A DNA stretch of 64,000 nucleotides, taken from the NCBI GenBank assembly GCA_947625375.1, contig CANQOC010000008.1, positions 28,166 to 92,165 on the forward strand, in the 5' to 3' direction. Shown piece after piece: positions 32,001 to 38,380 of the stretch. Made by a program: the position numbers and the translations under genes. Position 1 is the stretch's first letter. Every line of letters begins with the position of its first letter. This DNA is from an uncultured Clostridia bacterium (GTDB lineage Bacteria; Bacillota; Clostridia; Oscillospirales; Ruminococcaceae). The notes beneath the pieces were generated by a model. It was not told the DNA's origin. It worked only from the letters and a program-made list of their open reading frames with translations, and searched no databases.

Positions 32001-32639
32001 TATGCCGAGGCATTGCCCGACGAACCCGACTACGGAGGAGGACTTATGTCGGCGCGCGCGTCCTCGGTCGAGACCAAAAAGGGCATCTCGGCAATCGACA
32101 ACGGCGCCGGAACCGTCACCGTGACGCTCACGGCAGAGAATTCGACGAACGGACTGATGAACGTGACATATGACCCGACGGTGCTCAAGCTCACCGGCGT
32201 GACGATGTACACCGCTTACTGTGCGAACAACGCCTTTAAGACCCCCGGAACGGTCAGCGTCGCCTATGCCGACGCCGGCGAAATCAACGGAACGGTGGCG
32301 AAGCTCACGTTTACATATGATTCGCTCGGTTCGACGGTATATACTCACGTTAAAATCGGCGTCAGCGAGGACGGAAGCAATCTTTCGGCCGGAAAGCTTG
32401 ACGACTATACGGTCGAGCTTTCGCCGAGCGCCCTCGGTCACAGGCACAAATTGGTGCAGAAATACAACTCGGAGTACCACTGGTCCGAGTGCGTCGAGTG
32501 CGGATATGTGACGGCGAAGGTCGCGCATGAAAACGACGGCGGAAGGTGCTCCTGCGGCTATGTCTTCGCCGAATCCGGCGGAGGACAGACGGTCGAGATT
32601 GACGTCCCGACCGAGGGAAAGAGAGTCCGCGAGGAATAA
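26079..32639 (+). CDS. giant secreted subtilisin-like (S8) serine protease with dockerin, Big2 and cohesin-like modules
   Basis: This 2186-residue protein starts at ATG 26079 behind AAAGGAGTGCAAAGGA. A signal peptide covers about residues 1-32. Residues 75-170 resemble an inhibitor I9-like propeptide. The S8 domain has Asp211 (AVIDSGLDD), His294 (GNHGSHVTG) and Ser668 (GTSMASPNIAG), with a protease-associated insert around 430-590, the layout of lactocepin and C5a peptidase. A dockerin-like pair of calcium loops (DVDMDGDTDGYDA and DVDGDGKATSYDA) lies about 832-890. A Big2 domain is near 1607-1683, and a cohesin-like fold about 1997-2113. The C-terminus carries a YHW-x2-C-x2-CG...C-x-CGY module and EIDVPTEGK. 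There is no LPXTG, so the anchor is unknown. Likely degrades extracellular protein. Confidence 0.93.
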   Translation: MRNKSVIRRLTALLLCLTVISGAIIPNGVFAVGNESEDGGYTVLEMTEVDPVKEMELKRSTTSEDYGIAPMALETQRVSIVFDDASTIGKGFDAEDIAQNRAAMDYRHSLKKKQDETLAKIEEVLGRPLDVIQSLTLVGNLVSVEVYADEIELIKSVDGVKDVVEDELLGNIENPDDVPMPMTLSSASMAGTRTAWEDGYTGAGMKIAVIDSGLDDKHISFDSGAFLYSLEESGFDASNLFGKDDIKEIWDELNASKFMDYDDGLYISEKIPFAFNYADKNLDTDHLHDTSGNHGSHVTGIVAANRYVPDGNGGYEDAEEAVKVVGAAPDAQIFVLKVMGEGGTSSSTLYGAIEDAIILGADSMNLSVGFTGIYFTHHPTYDYVMREVDGSDISTVCAAMNYSYWASETDIGSLYKDDVSLSTMGHPATLEGSLTVASATNLEKLSSGSVIIDGKRYTYSEDGDAEAPLVKTLDGEYDCVLIDSVNENISDFDEAKTAFEDDIKELYGELDGKVVLINRGSYDTTDKAGNHVTFSSFASDLAEQGAIAVGYINNKSGTATPSQTELRKPIPLFLLKMIVREKVTGSFEKHVAGSGRVYYTGKIGVDPNMDSVSEYDYPEMSEFSSWGPTGALTLEPDITAPGESVYSVLGATKDGDGHSSYANNMGTSMASPNIAGLMLLAEQYIRDNGFDDELGMNSSALARSVLMATAEPLRDSGGKGQYYPVVQQGAGLANIDNAINSKAIVLMDEDANAEADNGGVKAELGDNPLKDGKFSYSFTLSSIDDTDNEYTISTDLFTQDIDDEYLLTNTVPIGATVTYTVNGETFVPTNDKLSADVDMDGDTDGYDAQAILDYLVGKADAAELDLSAGDVDGDGKATSYDAHLILEGLGARITLSAGETYNITVDIEVTEDLSEYVNGAYIEGYTFITPVASEDGDLDVTYSIPILGFYGDWSDPSMFDPSRFVDCFFYLLNEGESDEPVLPYVQNPWDDDDPDFWGHYPYSLNGRIVNLDPIDGDEIELIGNPYFYYPHNPDGSDERLPGVLEEYYPGVEAVNSETTFAEMNYTLIRSAAQVAFAVTDADTGEFLYFDTFDDYESSAYPGADGITWRNVNTKAYEYNDTYASLGLEDGDRVRFSIYALPEYFAVDGIFNGTDEDNEAFMNLIDVLGDGIRLDSIEFTVDDTDPQIEKAVRDKDGNLIITLSDNNNLALFAAFIMDENSEGGFYQFFTRPIVKGSSAEVVIPAEMLVGYDDIWLGAYDYAANSKFVTIEYDSDNAVPGKIGTLYAIENKAVQDGRTDLYRLDPNNLRADGETASGVLLFDSFTNPEPVGRPAVVAAEYGGFVYYIGYDDESETYTGLYAAPIVDLGSSAFLDGVSLVAQLEDFTLKDSRITDIDYNPNDGLLYITSVGGSLPFNLISALDPKTGKLVCDYVINAIYTYNDLSGNEIEKKVIITEIAITADGTFYGVPSPEEFAIGTGPSGEPVYGDSFMFTWKIKGDSISDRIINRPPQITIPEDDGATEIHDLAYDPKGKVIYAAADCPDPEFDNRYLYKFDPEKNSLVRVGNSADEGIIAGFESLFFMTDTPLLDPYTFGGNAATGVEIIDTHGGIIRLIAGGSAKIDAVTTPWYAAGQDIVWTSSNPAVASVDADGVVTAISAGTAEITASLRAKPDATDSIGIIVTQYGSTVSGIIGRDGETVSNMFSLNLETGEYIKGTAIETALDAATDYSADKYIGFSGKKLISIDKATGEAVQIAQNSKKFNSGVISMGYSASGDTLWFVRDSLSSSSTRRRVYLNEGTENFKNYGYMLGGEGEICEGEVSRIYAVGVLDGYWEYMFEDELWSGDCIALALGENNGVPIIIQIYHVPDEGHSALFNVNELKIDLDMPIVPAEGNSVYVVSDRECYISVNVGLDIFDAGENRIYHLWLPEGEEVWQSEYIGTGGLGNVPLFITDVESNSPAPASNFIGSLDGFEEGYAEALPDEPDYGGGLMSARASSVETKKGISAIDNGAGTVTVTLTAENSTNGLMNVTYDPTVLKLTGVTMYTAYCANNAFKTPGTVSVAYADAGEINGTVAKLTFTYDSLGSTVYTHVKIGVSEDGSNLSAGKLDDYTVELSPSALGHRHKLVQKYNSEYHWSECVECGYVTAKVAHENDGGRCSCGYVFAESGGGQTVEIDVPTEGKRVREE

Positions 32640-32643
32640 CGAA

Positions 32644-32677
32644 AAGTCCCGGTCTTAAAAAAGGCCGGGATTTTTAT
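32644..32677 (+). terminator. terminator after the subtilase gene
   Basis: CCCGG and CCGGG arms around an AAAAAA-containing loop, followed by ATTTTTATG. Confidence 0.7.
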
Positions 32678-32680
32678 GTA

Positions 32681-32977
32681 TCACATTAAAAGATATCCGA
32701 GCGCAAGAAGGAGCTTTATGTCCGCCTTGTTTTTGTAGAGCACAAAGAGCATCAGGAGAATCAGCGCCCGCTCGGAGTCGATTTTAAAGTCCGAAAAAAG
32801 GGGCTTCGGCGGAGGCGATGCAACCTGTCCCCCGCCCTGCCGATGAGGCTGCGGCGGCGGTGACGGCGGGGGCGGCGGCGGGGTGTTCACGGCGGTGCGG
32901 GAGCGCTTTTGCATTTCGCGAAGCCGCGCAAGGGCCTCCTCCTGCATTCGGTTGAAGTCGCCGCTATATGATGCCAA
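32681..32977 (-). CDS. small proline-rich protein with C-terminal hydrophobic helices, unknown function
   Basis: This 98-residue protein has a charged N-terminus with a predicted helix (EEALARLREMQKRS), a proline-rich linker, and a hydrophobic C-terminal third (RALILLMLFVLYKN and IKLLLALGYLLM) that could be a membrane hairpin. Its start overlaps the end of the preceding gene by 14 bp, and three small genes (33603 to 32681) share one strand, so they form an operon. I know similar trios in Clostridia only as hypothetical proteins. Confidence 0.7.
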   Translation of the reverse strand: MASYSGDFNRMQEEALARLREMQKRSRTAVNTPPPPPPSPPPQPHRQGGGQVASPPPKPLFSDFKIDSERALILLMLFVLYKNKADIKLLLALGYLLM

Positions 32978-33314
32978 AGAGGTCGCCTCCCAAAAGTCCG
33001 CTGTCGCGAATTACCGGCAGCAGGTTGATGAGCTTTAAAAGCCTTATCGCCTTGTCTATCCGCGGGCGCTTTTCCTCGGACATGAGCGGGCGGAGCGCGG
33101 AAAGAAAGCGGATATTGTCGTCGTCGCCGCCGGCGTCGCGGAGCTTCCCCGCGAGAGCCGTCAAGGCAGCGATGTCCGGCATTTCGGTCTGCTCGGGGGG
33201 ATTTTCTTCGGCGCCGTCGGGCGAAAATCCGAGCATCTTCGCAATCTCGCCGAGCTGTTTAAGCGATTCGGGGTCGCTCAGGACCGAGTTGATTTTTTCG
33301 GCAAGGTCGTCCAT
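32964..33314 (-). CDS. conserved hypothetical protein
   Basis: This 116-residue, mainly helical protein begins MDDLAEKINSVLSDPESLKQ behind AAAGGAGG. It has a disordered acidic middle (EENPPEQTE) and a C-terminal half with LRPLMSEEKRPRIDKAIRLL. This layout recurs in Clostridia without known function. It is the middle gene of a three-gene operon. Its C-terminal hydrophobic end (LINLLPVIRDSGLL) may contact the membrane protein encoded next. Confidence 0.7.
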   Translation of the reverse strand: MDDLAEKINSVLSDPESLKQLGEIAKMLGFSPDGAEENPPEQTEMPDIAALTALAGKLRDAGGDDDNIRFLSALRPLMSEEKRPRIDKAIRLLKLINLLPVIRDSGLLGGDLFGII

Positions 33315-33335
33315 AGCTGCCTCCTTTCAGAGCGA

Positions 33336-33363
33336 CAGAAATCAGATGTCAGAAGTCGGAATT
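33336..33363 (+). repeat. heptanucleotide array 3
   Basis: CAGAAAT, CAGATGT, CAGAAGT, CGGAATT. It sits between two genes of the small operon, immediately beside the stop codon of the gene at 33364. Confidence 0.65.
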
Positions 33364-33603
33364 TTATTTGCCGAAGAGCTTTTGCATAAGCTGTTTGGCC
33401 TGAGGACTCGAAAGGACCGCCTGTGCGGTGACGGGGTTCGAGAGCGCCGCTGTGAGCTTTTGTTGGTCGCCCTTCGGGAGCGTCGACAGAAGGCGGTCGA
33501 AGGTGCCGTTTTTAAGCTCCTCCCTGAGCTTTTCCTCGGGGACTCCGAGCTTTTTCGACGTCATCGCCACAAGGGCGTCCTGCTGGTTTTTGCTTATGTT
33601 CAT
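33364..33603 (-). CDS. small conserved hypothetical protein
   Basis: This 79-residue protein has a strong ribosome site (GGAGG) before ATG 33603. The sequence is helical and polar (NQQDALVAMTSKKLGVPEEK and KQLMQKLFGK). It appears to be the first gene of the operon running to 32681. No domain is recognised. Confidence 0.68.
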   Translation of the reverse strand: MNISKNQQDALVAMTSKKLGVPEEKLREELKNGTFDRLLSTLPKGDQQKLTAALSNPVTAQAVLSSPQAKQLMQKLFGK

Positions 33604-33620
33604 AATATTTTCCTCCGCTA

Positions 33621-33649
33621 TTGAAAAATTTCCGGGAATGTGATAGAAT
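33621..33649 (+). promoter_or_regulatory. promoter of the metallophosphoesterase gene
   Basis: TTGAAA (33621-33626), 17 bp spacer, TAGAAT (33644-33649). It is divergent from the small-protein operon. Confidence 0.72.
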
Positions 33650-33680
33650 ATTCTGAGTCAGTACAGAAAGGAAGCCGGAT

Positions 33681-34160
33681 ATGAGAATAATCGCTTTTTC
33701 GGACTCGCACCGCCACGCACAGAGGGTAAGGAAGCTCTTTGAAGAGACATACCTCACGACCGACCTCTATATCTGCCTCGGCGACACCCAAGGCGACCTC
33801 GACGGAATCGCACAGCTTTACCCCGACAAACGGATAATGTCGGTCGCGGGAAACTGTGACCGCATTGGGGACCCGCTTGTCGGCTGCGTCGAAGCCGTCG
33901 GGAAGAAGATTGTCTTCTGTCACGGTCATTTTCAGCAGGTCGGGTACGGTCTTTCGGGACTTATCAGCCTTGCGAAAACAAACGGCGCCGACCTCGTCCT
34001 TTACGGGCACACTCATGAGCGCCGCTGCGACTATATCGACGGGGTCTATTACATCAATCCCGGGAGCCTCGGACAGCCGCGGGACGGCTACGGGCCGAGC
34101 TATGCGGCAATCGACATTATTCCTGCCGGAATCCTCTGTACTCACGCCGAGCTTGAATAG
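33681..34160 (+). CDS. YfcE/MJ0936-family metallophosphoesterase
   Basis: This 159-residue cytosolic phosphodiesterase has the calcineurin-like metal-binding motifs FSDSH, GDTQGD, GNCD, CHGH and GHTH in order. Family members hydrolyse phosphodiesters using Mn or Ni. The natural substrate is usually unknown. The ribosome site AAAGGA precedes ATG 33681. araD-like 34225 follows on the same strand after 64 bp. Confidence 0.92.
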   Translation: MRIIAFSDSHRHAQRVRKLFEETYLTTDLYICLGDTQGDLDGIAQLYPDKRIMSVAGNCDRIGDPLVGCVEAVGKKIVFCHGHFQQVGYGLSGLISLAKTNGADLVLYGHTHERRCDYIDGVYYINPGSLGQPRDGYGPSYAAIDIIPAGILCTHAELE

Positions 34161-34224
34161 CTCTTTGAACATTATATGAAAGCGGCGGCGGAATGTTGCG
34201 CCGCGAAAGGAAGGTCACGGAAAA

Positions 34225-34923
34225 ATGCTTGAACAACTGAAAAAAGAAGTCTATGAGGCGAACATGATGCTCCCGAAATACGGACTCATCACCTTCACCT
34301 GGGGCAACGTCTCGGGAATCGACCGCGAAAAGGGTCTTATCGTCATAAAGCCGTCCGGCGTCGAATATGACGAGATGAAGCCGGAGGACATGGTCGTCGT
34401 GAACCTCGACGGAAAGGTCGTCGAGGGCGACTTAAGACCGTCCTCGGACACTCCGACGCACATCGAGTTTTATAAGGCGTTCCCGAACATCGGCGGCGTG
34501 ACGCACACTCATTCGACCTTTGCGACATCGTTTGCACAGGCAGGAAAGCCGATTCCCGCCCTCGGCACGACCCACGGCGACTATTTTTACGGCGCTGTGC
34601 CCTGTACAAGAAAGATGACCCCCGAGGAAATCAGCGGCGAATATGAAAAGAACACCGGTCTCGTCATCGTCGAGACATTCAAAGACATCGACCCCGACGC
34701 AATCCCCTGCGTCCTCGTTCACTCGCACGGACCGTTCACATGGGGGAAGGACGCCGTCGACTCGGTGCACCACTCGGTGATTCTTGAGGAGTGCGCAAAG
34801 ATGGCGATGTATTCAAAGATTATCTATGGCGGCGAGGTCCCGGCGATGCAGCAGGAGCTTCTTGACAAGCACTATCTCCGCAAGCACGGCGCAAACGCCT
34901 ATTACGGACAGAAAAAGGGATAA
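34225..34923 (+). CDS. araD: L-ribulose-5-phosphate 4-epimerase family protein
   Basis: This 232-residue class II aldolase/epimerase has the zinc site [30 protein letters not shown] and [11 protein letters not shown], diagnostic of AraD/UlaF/SgbE. It interconverts L-ribulose 5-phosphate and D-xylulose 5-phosphate. No araA or araB is present in the window, so the pathway partner is unknown and an UlaF-like role is possible. Confidence 0.92.
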   Translation: MLEQLKKEVYEANMMLPKYGLITFTWGNVSGIDREKGLIVIKPSGVEYDEMKPEDMVVVNLDGKVVEGDLRPSSDTPTHIEFYKAFPNIGGVTHTHSTFATSFAQAGKPIPALGTTHGDYFYGAVPCTRKMTPEEISGEYEKNTGLVIVETFKDIDPDAIPCVLVHSHGPFTWGKDAVDSVHHSVILEECAKMAMYSKIIYGGEVPAMQQELLDKHYLRKHGANAYYGQKKG

Positions 34924-34927
34924 AAAA

Positions 34928-34953
34928 CCGCCCGGTCCAATCGTTGGCCGAGC
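34928..34953 (-). terminator. terminator between araD and the small HTH gene
   Basis: On the reverse strand CGCTCGG-CCAA-CGA-TTGG-A-CCG-GGCG, with minor mismatches, is followed by GTTTTTTATC. It would end the HTH gene transcript. Confidence 0.65.
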
Positions 34954-34954
34954 G

Positions 34955-35161
34955 CTATTCCCCGTCGGGGAGGTATTCGATTATGTCGGCGACGCCGCAG
35001 CCGAGTATGCGGCAGAAGTCGTCAATCTTAAGTGTACTTATCCCGCCGCCCTTTTTCATCCTTGAAATTGTGGCGCTGCTTATTCCGTGCCGGTTTATGA
35101 GTGCATAGGTTGAAATGCCGCGCTTTTTAAGCGTCCGCCAGAATGGTGCATAGCTTATCAA
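34955..35161 (-). CDS. small XRE-family helix-turn-helix regulator
   Basis: This protein of about 68 residues consists of one Cro/C1-type helix-turn-helix domain (TLKKRGISTYALINRHGISS and TISRMKKGGGIS). I prefer a TTG start at 35161 (MISYAPFW), spaced behind AAGGCGG; GTG at 35170 is the longer option. A divergent promoter region with a 7 bp inverted repeat (ATAGTCA/TGACTAT) lies upstream, and it overlaps both this gene's -35 and the opposite promoter. Autoregulation is therefore likely. The chromosomal target is unknown. Confidence 0.82.
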   Translation of the reverse strand: MISYAPFWRTLKKRGISTYALINRHGISSATISRMKKGGGISTLKIDDFCRILGCGVADIIEYLPDGE

Positions 35162-35183
35162 GTATATCACCGCCTTATCCTAT

Positions 35184-35238
35184 TTTTAGAATAAATTGTT
35201 GTTATATACTTGACAATAGTCATAATTGTGACTATAAT
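35184..35238. promoter_or_regulatory. face-to-face promoters with shared operator
   Basis: Forward: TTGACA (35210-35215), 17 bp, TATAAT (35233-35238), a perfect consensus. Reverse: TTGTCA on the opposite strand of the same bases, 17 bp, TATTCT, driving the HTH gene. Between the forward boxes the inverted repeat ATAGTCA-TAATTG-TGACTAT looks like a repressor operator. Confidence 0.72.
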
Positions 35239-35244
35239 AAAATC

Positions 35245-35306
35245 ATGGAAATGAGTCAGGCATAAAAATCCCGACCGTCGGTACCGAGGCCGGGCATTTT
35301 TATGCT
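35245..35306 (+). ncRNA. candidate short transcript ending in a bidirectional terminator
   Basis: The perfect promoter at 35210-35238 is followed within about 25 bases by a strong symmetric hairpin (GCATAAAAAT ... ATTTTTATGC with CCCG/CGGG inside, about 35260-35305). The only reading frame is six codons (MEMSQA). The product would be an RNA of about 60 nt, or read-through would be antisense to the DUF1846 gene. The same hairpin can terminate that gene. Confidence 0.4.
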
Positions 35307-35310
35307 CATT

Positions 35311-36795
35311 TTATTTGTGATAGAGGCGCTGTTTTTGGTAGACCGGCTCGCAGGTGACGTTTACGCGGAGCTTCGCGAACGTCTTTAAATCGACCGAGGA
35401 GAGCATTACGCTCGAGTGCATTTCGCAGCCTTCGAGCTTTTTAAGCTGGTCGAGCGCGAGCTGTGCGGTCGGGTTTTCGACGGCGCAGATGCTGAGAGCA
35501 ATCAGGGTCTCGTCGGTGTGAAGCCGCGGGTTTTCGTTGCCGAGGTGGTTGACCTTTAAGCGCTGGATAGGCTCGATGACCTTCGGGGACATCAGGAGCT
35601 CGCTGTCCGGGATTCCGGCGAGCGCTTTGAGCGAATTGAGGAGCATCGCGGAGGAGGCGCCGAGGAGCTCGGTGGTCTTTCCGGTGATGATTCTTCCGTC
35701 GGAGAGCTCGATTGCCGCGGCGGGAGCTTCGGTAAGCTCGGCCTTGACGAGCGCAGCGCCGACAGGTTTTCGGTCGGCGGTAGTGGTTCCGGCCTTTTTC
35801 ATAAGAAGCTCGATTCTGCGAACCTCGTCCTCGGTGGCAACGCCGGCCTTTTTCCTTGCGAGAGATTTATAGTAGCGGCGGATTATCTCCTGTTTAGACG
35901 CCTCGGCGCAGGCCTCGTCGTCGACGATGCAGAACCCCGCCATGTTTACGCCCATGTCGGTCGGCGACTTATAGGGCGACTCGCCGAGAATCATGTTGAA
36001 TATTGCGTTGAGGACCGGAAAGACCTCGATGTCGCGGTTATAGTTGACCGCGGGGGTGCCGTATGCCTCGAGGTGATAGGGGTCAATCATATTGACGTCG
36101 GAGAGGTCGGCGGTCGCGGCCTCATAGGCGAGATTTACGGGGTGATTCAGAGATATCGACCAAATCGGGAATGTCTCGAACTTGGCGTAACCCGCCTTGA
36201 CTCCCCTCTTGTGCTCATGATAGAGCTGTGAGAGGCAGGTCGCCATTTTTCCGCTTCCCGGGCCGGGCGCGGTTATTACGACGAGCTCGCGCTTGGTCTC
36301 GATGTATTCGTTTTTGCCGTAACCCTCGTCGCTGATGACGTGGGCGAGGTCGGAGGGGTACCCCTCAATCGGGTAGTGCCTGTATACGGTGATTCCGAGG
36401 CTTTCGAGCTTATGCGCGAACGCGAGGGCGGCGGGCTGACTTTCGTATCGCGTTAAAACGACGCTTCCGACATAGAGACCGTAGCTCCGAAAGCTGTCGA
36501 TAAGCCTTAAAACGTCGAGGTCGTAGGTGATGCCGATGTCGCCGCGCACCTTATTCTGTGCGATGTCCTCGGAGCTTATCACGACGACGATTTCCGCTTG
36601 TTCCTTAAGCTGCAGAAGCATTTGCAGCTTTGAATCCGGCTTGAACCCGGGGAGGACGCGCGAGGCGTGGTAGTCGTCGAAGAGCTTTCCGCCGAATTCG
36701 AGATAGAGCTTTCCGCCGAAGCTTTTGATTCTCTCCTTGATGTGCTGAGACTGAAGCTGTAGATATTTTTCGTTGTCAAAACCTGTCCTGAACAT
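35311..36795 (-). CDS. DUF1846 family protein
   Basis: This 494-residue cytosolic protein from ATG 36795 (MFRTGFDNEKYLQLQSQHI, behind AGGAG) is a full-length DUF1846 member: LEFGGKLFDDYHASRVLPGF, ITAPGPGSGKMATCLSQLYH (a nucleotide-binding-like glycine loop) and the later DPYHLEAYG. The family is widespread in Firmicutes; structures exist but the reaction is not established. The longer frame up to 36936 runs past the promoter and is not real. Confidence 0.9.
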   Translation of the reverse strand: MFRTGFDNEKYLQLQSQHIKERIKSFGGKLYLEFGGKLFDDYHASRVLPGFKPDSKLQMLLQLKEQAEIVVVISSEDIAQNKVRGDIGITYDLDVLRLIDSFRSYGLYVGSVVLTRYESQPAALAFAHKLESLGITVYRHYPIEGYPSDLAHVISDEGYGKNEYIETKRELVVITAPGPGSGKMATCLSQLYHEHKRGVKAGYAKFETFPIWSISLNHPVNLAYEAATADLSDVNMIDPYHLEAYGTPAVNYNRDIEVFPVLNAIFNMILGESPYKSPTDMGVNMAGFCIVDDEACAEASKQEIIRRYYKSLARKKAGVATEDEVRRIELLMKKAGTTTADRKPVGAALVKAELTEAPAAAIELSDGRIITGKTTELLGASSAMLLNSLKALAGIPDSELLMSPKVIEPIQRLKVNHLGNENPRLHTDETLIALSICAVENPTAQLALDQLKKLEGCEMHSSVMLSSVDLKTFAKLRVNVTCEPVYQKQRLYHK

Positions 36796-36844
36796 ATGTA
36801 ACTCCTGTCGTAAAAGTGATGGACTTCCGTCCGCATACAGATAG

Positions 36845-36873
36845 ATTATACCATTTTCCGACACCCCGGGCAA
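36845..36873 (-). promoter_or_regulatory. promoter of the DUF1846 gene
   Basis: Reverse strand TTGCCC (36873-36868), 17 bp spacer, TATAAT (36850-36845). Confidence 0.68.
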
Positions 36874-37623
36874 GGAGTCGGGGTGATGAAAATATGGGGA
36901 AGGATTTGGGGGAAATGAACAAAAAGGGGGGAGCATGAAAAAAGAAGTAGTGCGAAATGGGATAAAGCGATGCGTGGGACTTGATAAAGGTGTCCGCCGG
37001 TGGCGGACGGATTTGGAATAGCCGTCATTGTAAGGAAACTTGCGTACGTTAAAATAAAAAAGAGCGGCGCCGCACTGACAAAAAGGTATTCGCGGAGCGA
37101 ATGCTATTTATAATAACTGCCGCGGCAAGGGCGTCTCGCGCGTTAAAAATAAAGTAAGACGCCGCTACTGCCGTGTAAAAGGTATTCGCTTCGCGAATGC
37201 TATTTTAGCCTCCTACCCCCTGCCCCTCCCACATGGGAGGGAGTATTCGTTGCCAAAGTTTGGATAACCGCTTGATGGCGGGTGATTTATGACGGTAATG
37301 CACCGCACTTAAAAAGGTATTCGCTAACGCTCATACTATCTAAAGTCACCCCTCCCCGGCCCTCCCCTTGAGGGGAGGGAGATGAAAGGAAAACTTTGAT
37401 ATACTTGGAAAGATTGGTGCATGCCGCACTCTATCTATAAGGAATTCACTTCGCTCATGCTATTTTCAGACTCCTACCCCCTGCCCCCTCCCAATGGGAG
37501 GGGGGTCATGTTGCTACTACTTTTGATAACCGCTTGCGCGGGGAAAATTTGTGACGAAACCGCACATCGCTAATAAGGTGTCCGCCGATGGTGGACGGCT
37601 AATCGCGCCGCCTTGGCGGTGAC

Positions 37624-37761
37624 ATGCTCTTTTTCTTCCACACCCCCTGCCCCCTCTCCCTCAGTGAGAGAGGGGGTTCCACCCCACACCCGGCCGTTCA
37701 CGTTCGTGAACGGCGCGACCACCCCTCTCGAGGGGAGTGGTACTTGGCAAGGAGGACACTT
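37624..37761 (+). repeat. direct repeat, copy A (138 bp)
   Basis: It runs from ATGCTCTTTTTCTTCCACAC to GGAGGACACTT and is nearly identical to 37988-38127. It contains the palindromes CTCCCTC/GAGAGGG, CCGTTCACG-TT-CGTGAACGG and CCCCTC-GAGGGG. Confidence 0.8.
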
Positions 37762-37987
37762 GCGCAGATATATTAAAAGCGTGAGCGGCATCCGACCTTG
37801 TAAAAGGAATTCGCTTCGCTCATGCTATTTATAGACGCCCACCCCCTACCCACTCCCACATGAGAGGGGGTTCAGCATAGCTAAGGCTTTGAGTGCCGCC
37901 TAACGGCGGGGGACTTTATGCGGCGTCATGCGTCGCTATAAGGTGCCACTTTGCGACGAATGAAAACATATCAATTTTGTTGTCTCA

Positions 37988-38127
37988 ATGCTCTTTTTCT
38001 TCCACACCCCCTGCCCCCTCTCCCTCGGGGAGAGAGGGGGGGTTCCACCCCACACCCGGCCGTTCACGTTCGTGAACGGCGCGACCACTCCCCTCGAGGG
38101 GAGTGGTACTTGGCAAGGAGGACACTT
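37988..38127 (+). repeat. direct repeat, copy B (140 bp)
   Basis: Second copy of the block at 37624, with only a few substitutions and two added bases in the G-run after the first palindrome. Confidence 0.8.
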
Positions 38128-38272
38128 TGGCAGGTTTTAGAAAAAATGTGCGCTGACGCACTGCCTTGCTATAAGGAATTCGCTACGCTCATACTATTTT
38201 CAGCTCCTATCCCCCTGACCCCCTTTCCACATGGAAAGGGGGAACGCATATCTCAGGTTTCAGCTCCTATGA

Positions 38273-38380
38273 GGGCGCAGCCGGCGCGCTTCGCGCGCAA
38301 ACGAAAGCAGCAGAAAAACTCCCTTCGGAGTTTTTCTGCTGCTTTCGTTTCGGCAGCCTCCGGCTGCCGAGGCTGCGCCC
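38273..38380 (+). repeat. cloverleaf palindrome, copy 3 (best preserved)
   Basis: The outer stem GGGCGCAGCC (38273-38282)/GGCTGCGCCC (38371-38380) is 10 bp and perfect. Inside, in order: GCGCGC-TTC-GCGCGC (38284-38298); a perfect 24 bp stem with loop CTTC (38299-38350); and CGGCAGCC-TCC-GGCTGCCG (38351-38369). Almost every base is paired. Confidence 0.85.

Larger units (their letters stand above)
36937..38270. repeat. non-coding cluster of palindromic repeat units
   Basis: No gene is supported here. GGTATTCGC/ATGCTATTTT units, most with a CTCCC/GGGAG palindrome, lie at about 37080-37115 (no palindrome), 37178-37245, 37312-37382, 37437-37506, 37799-37871 and 38171-38242. They alternate with GTCCGCC/GGCGGAC and CGCC...GGCG hairpins. 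Two near-identical 138-140 bp copies are listed separately. Confidence 0.7.
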
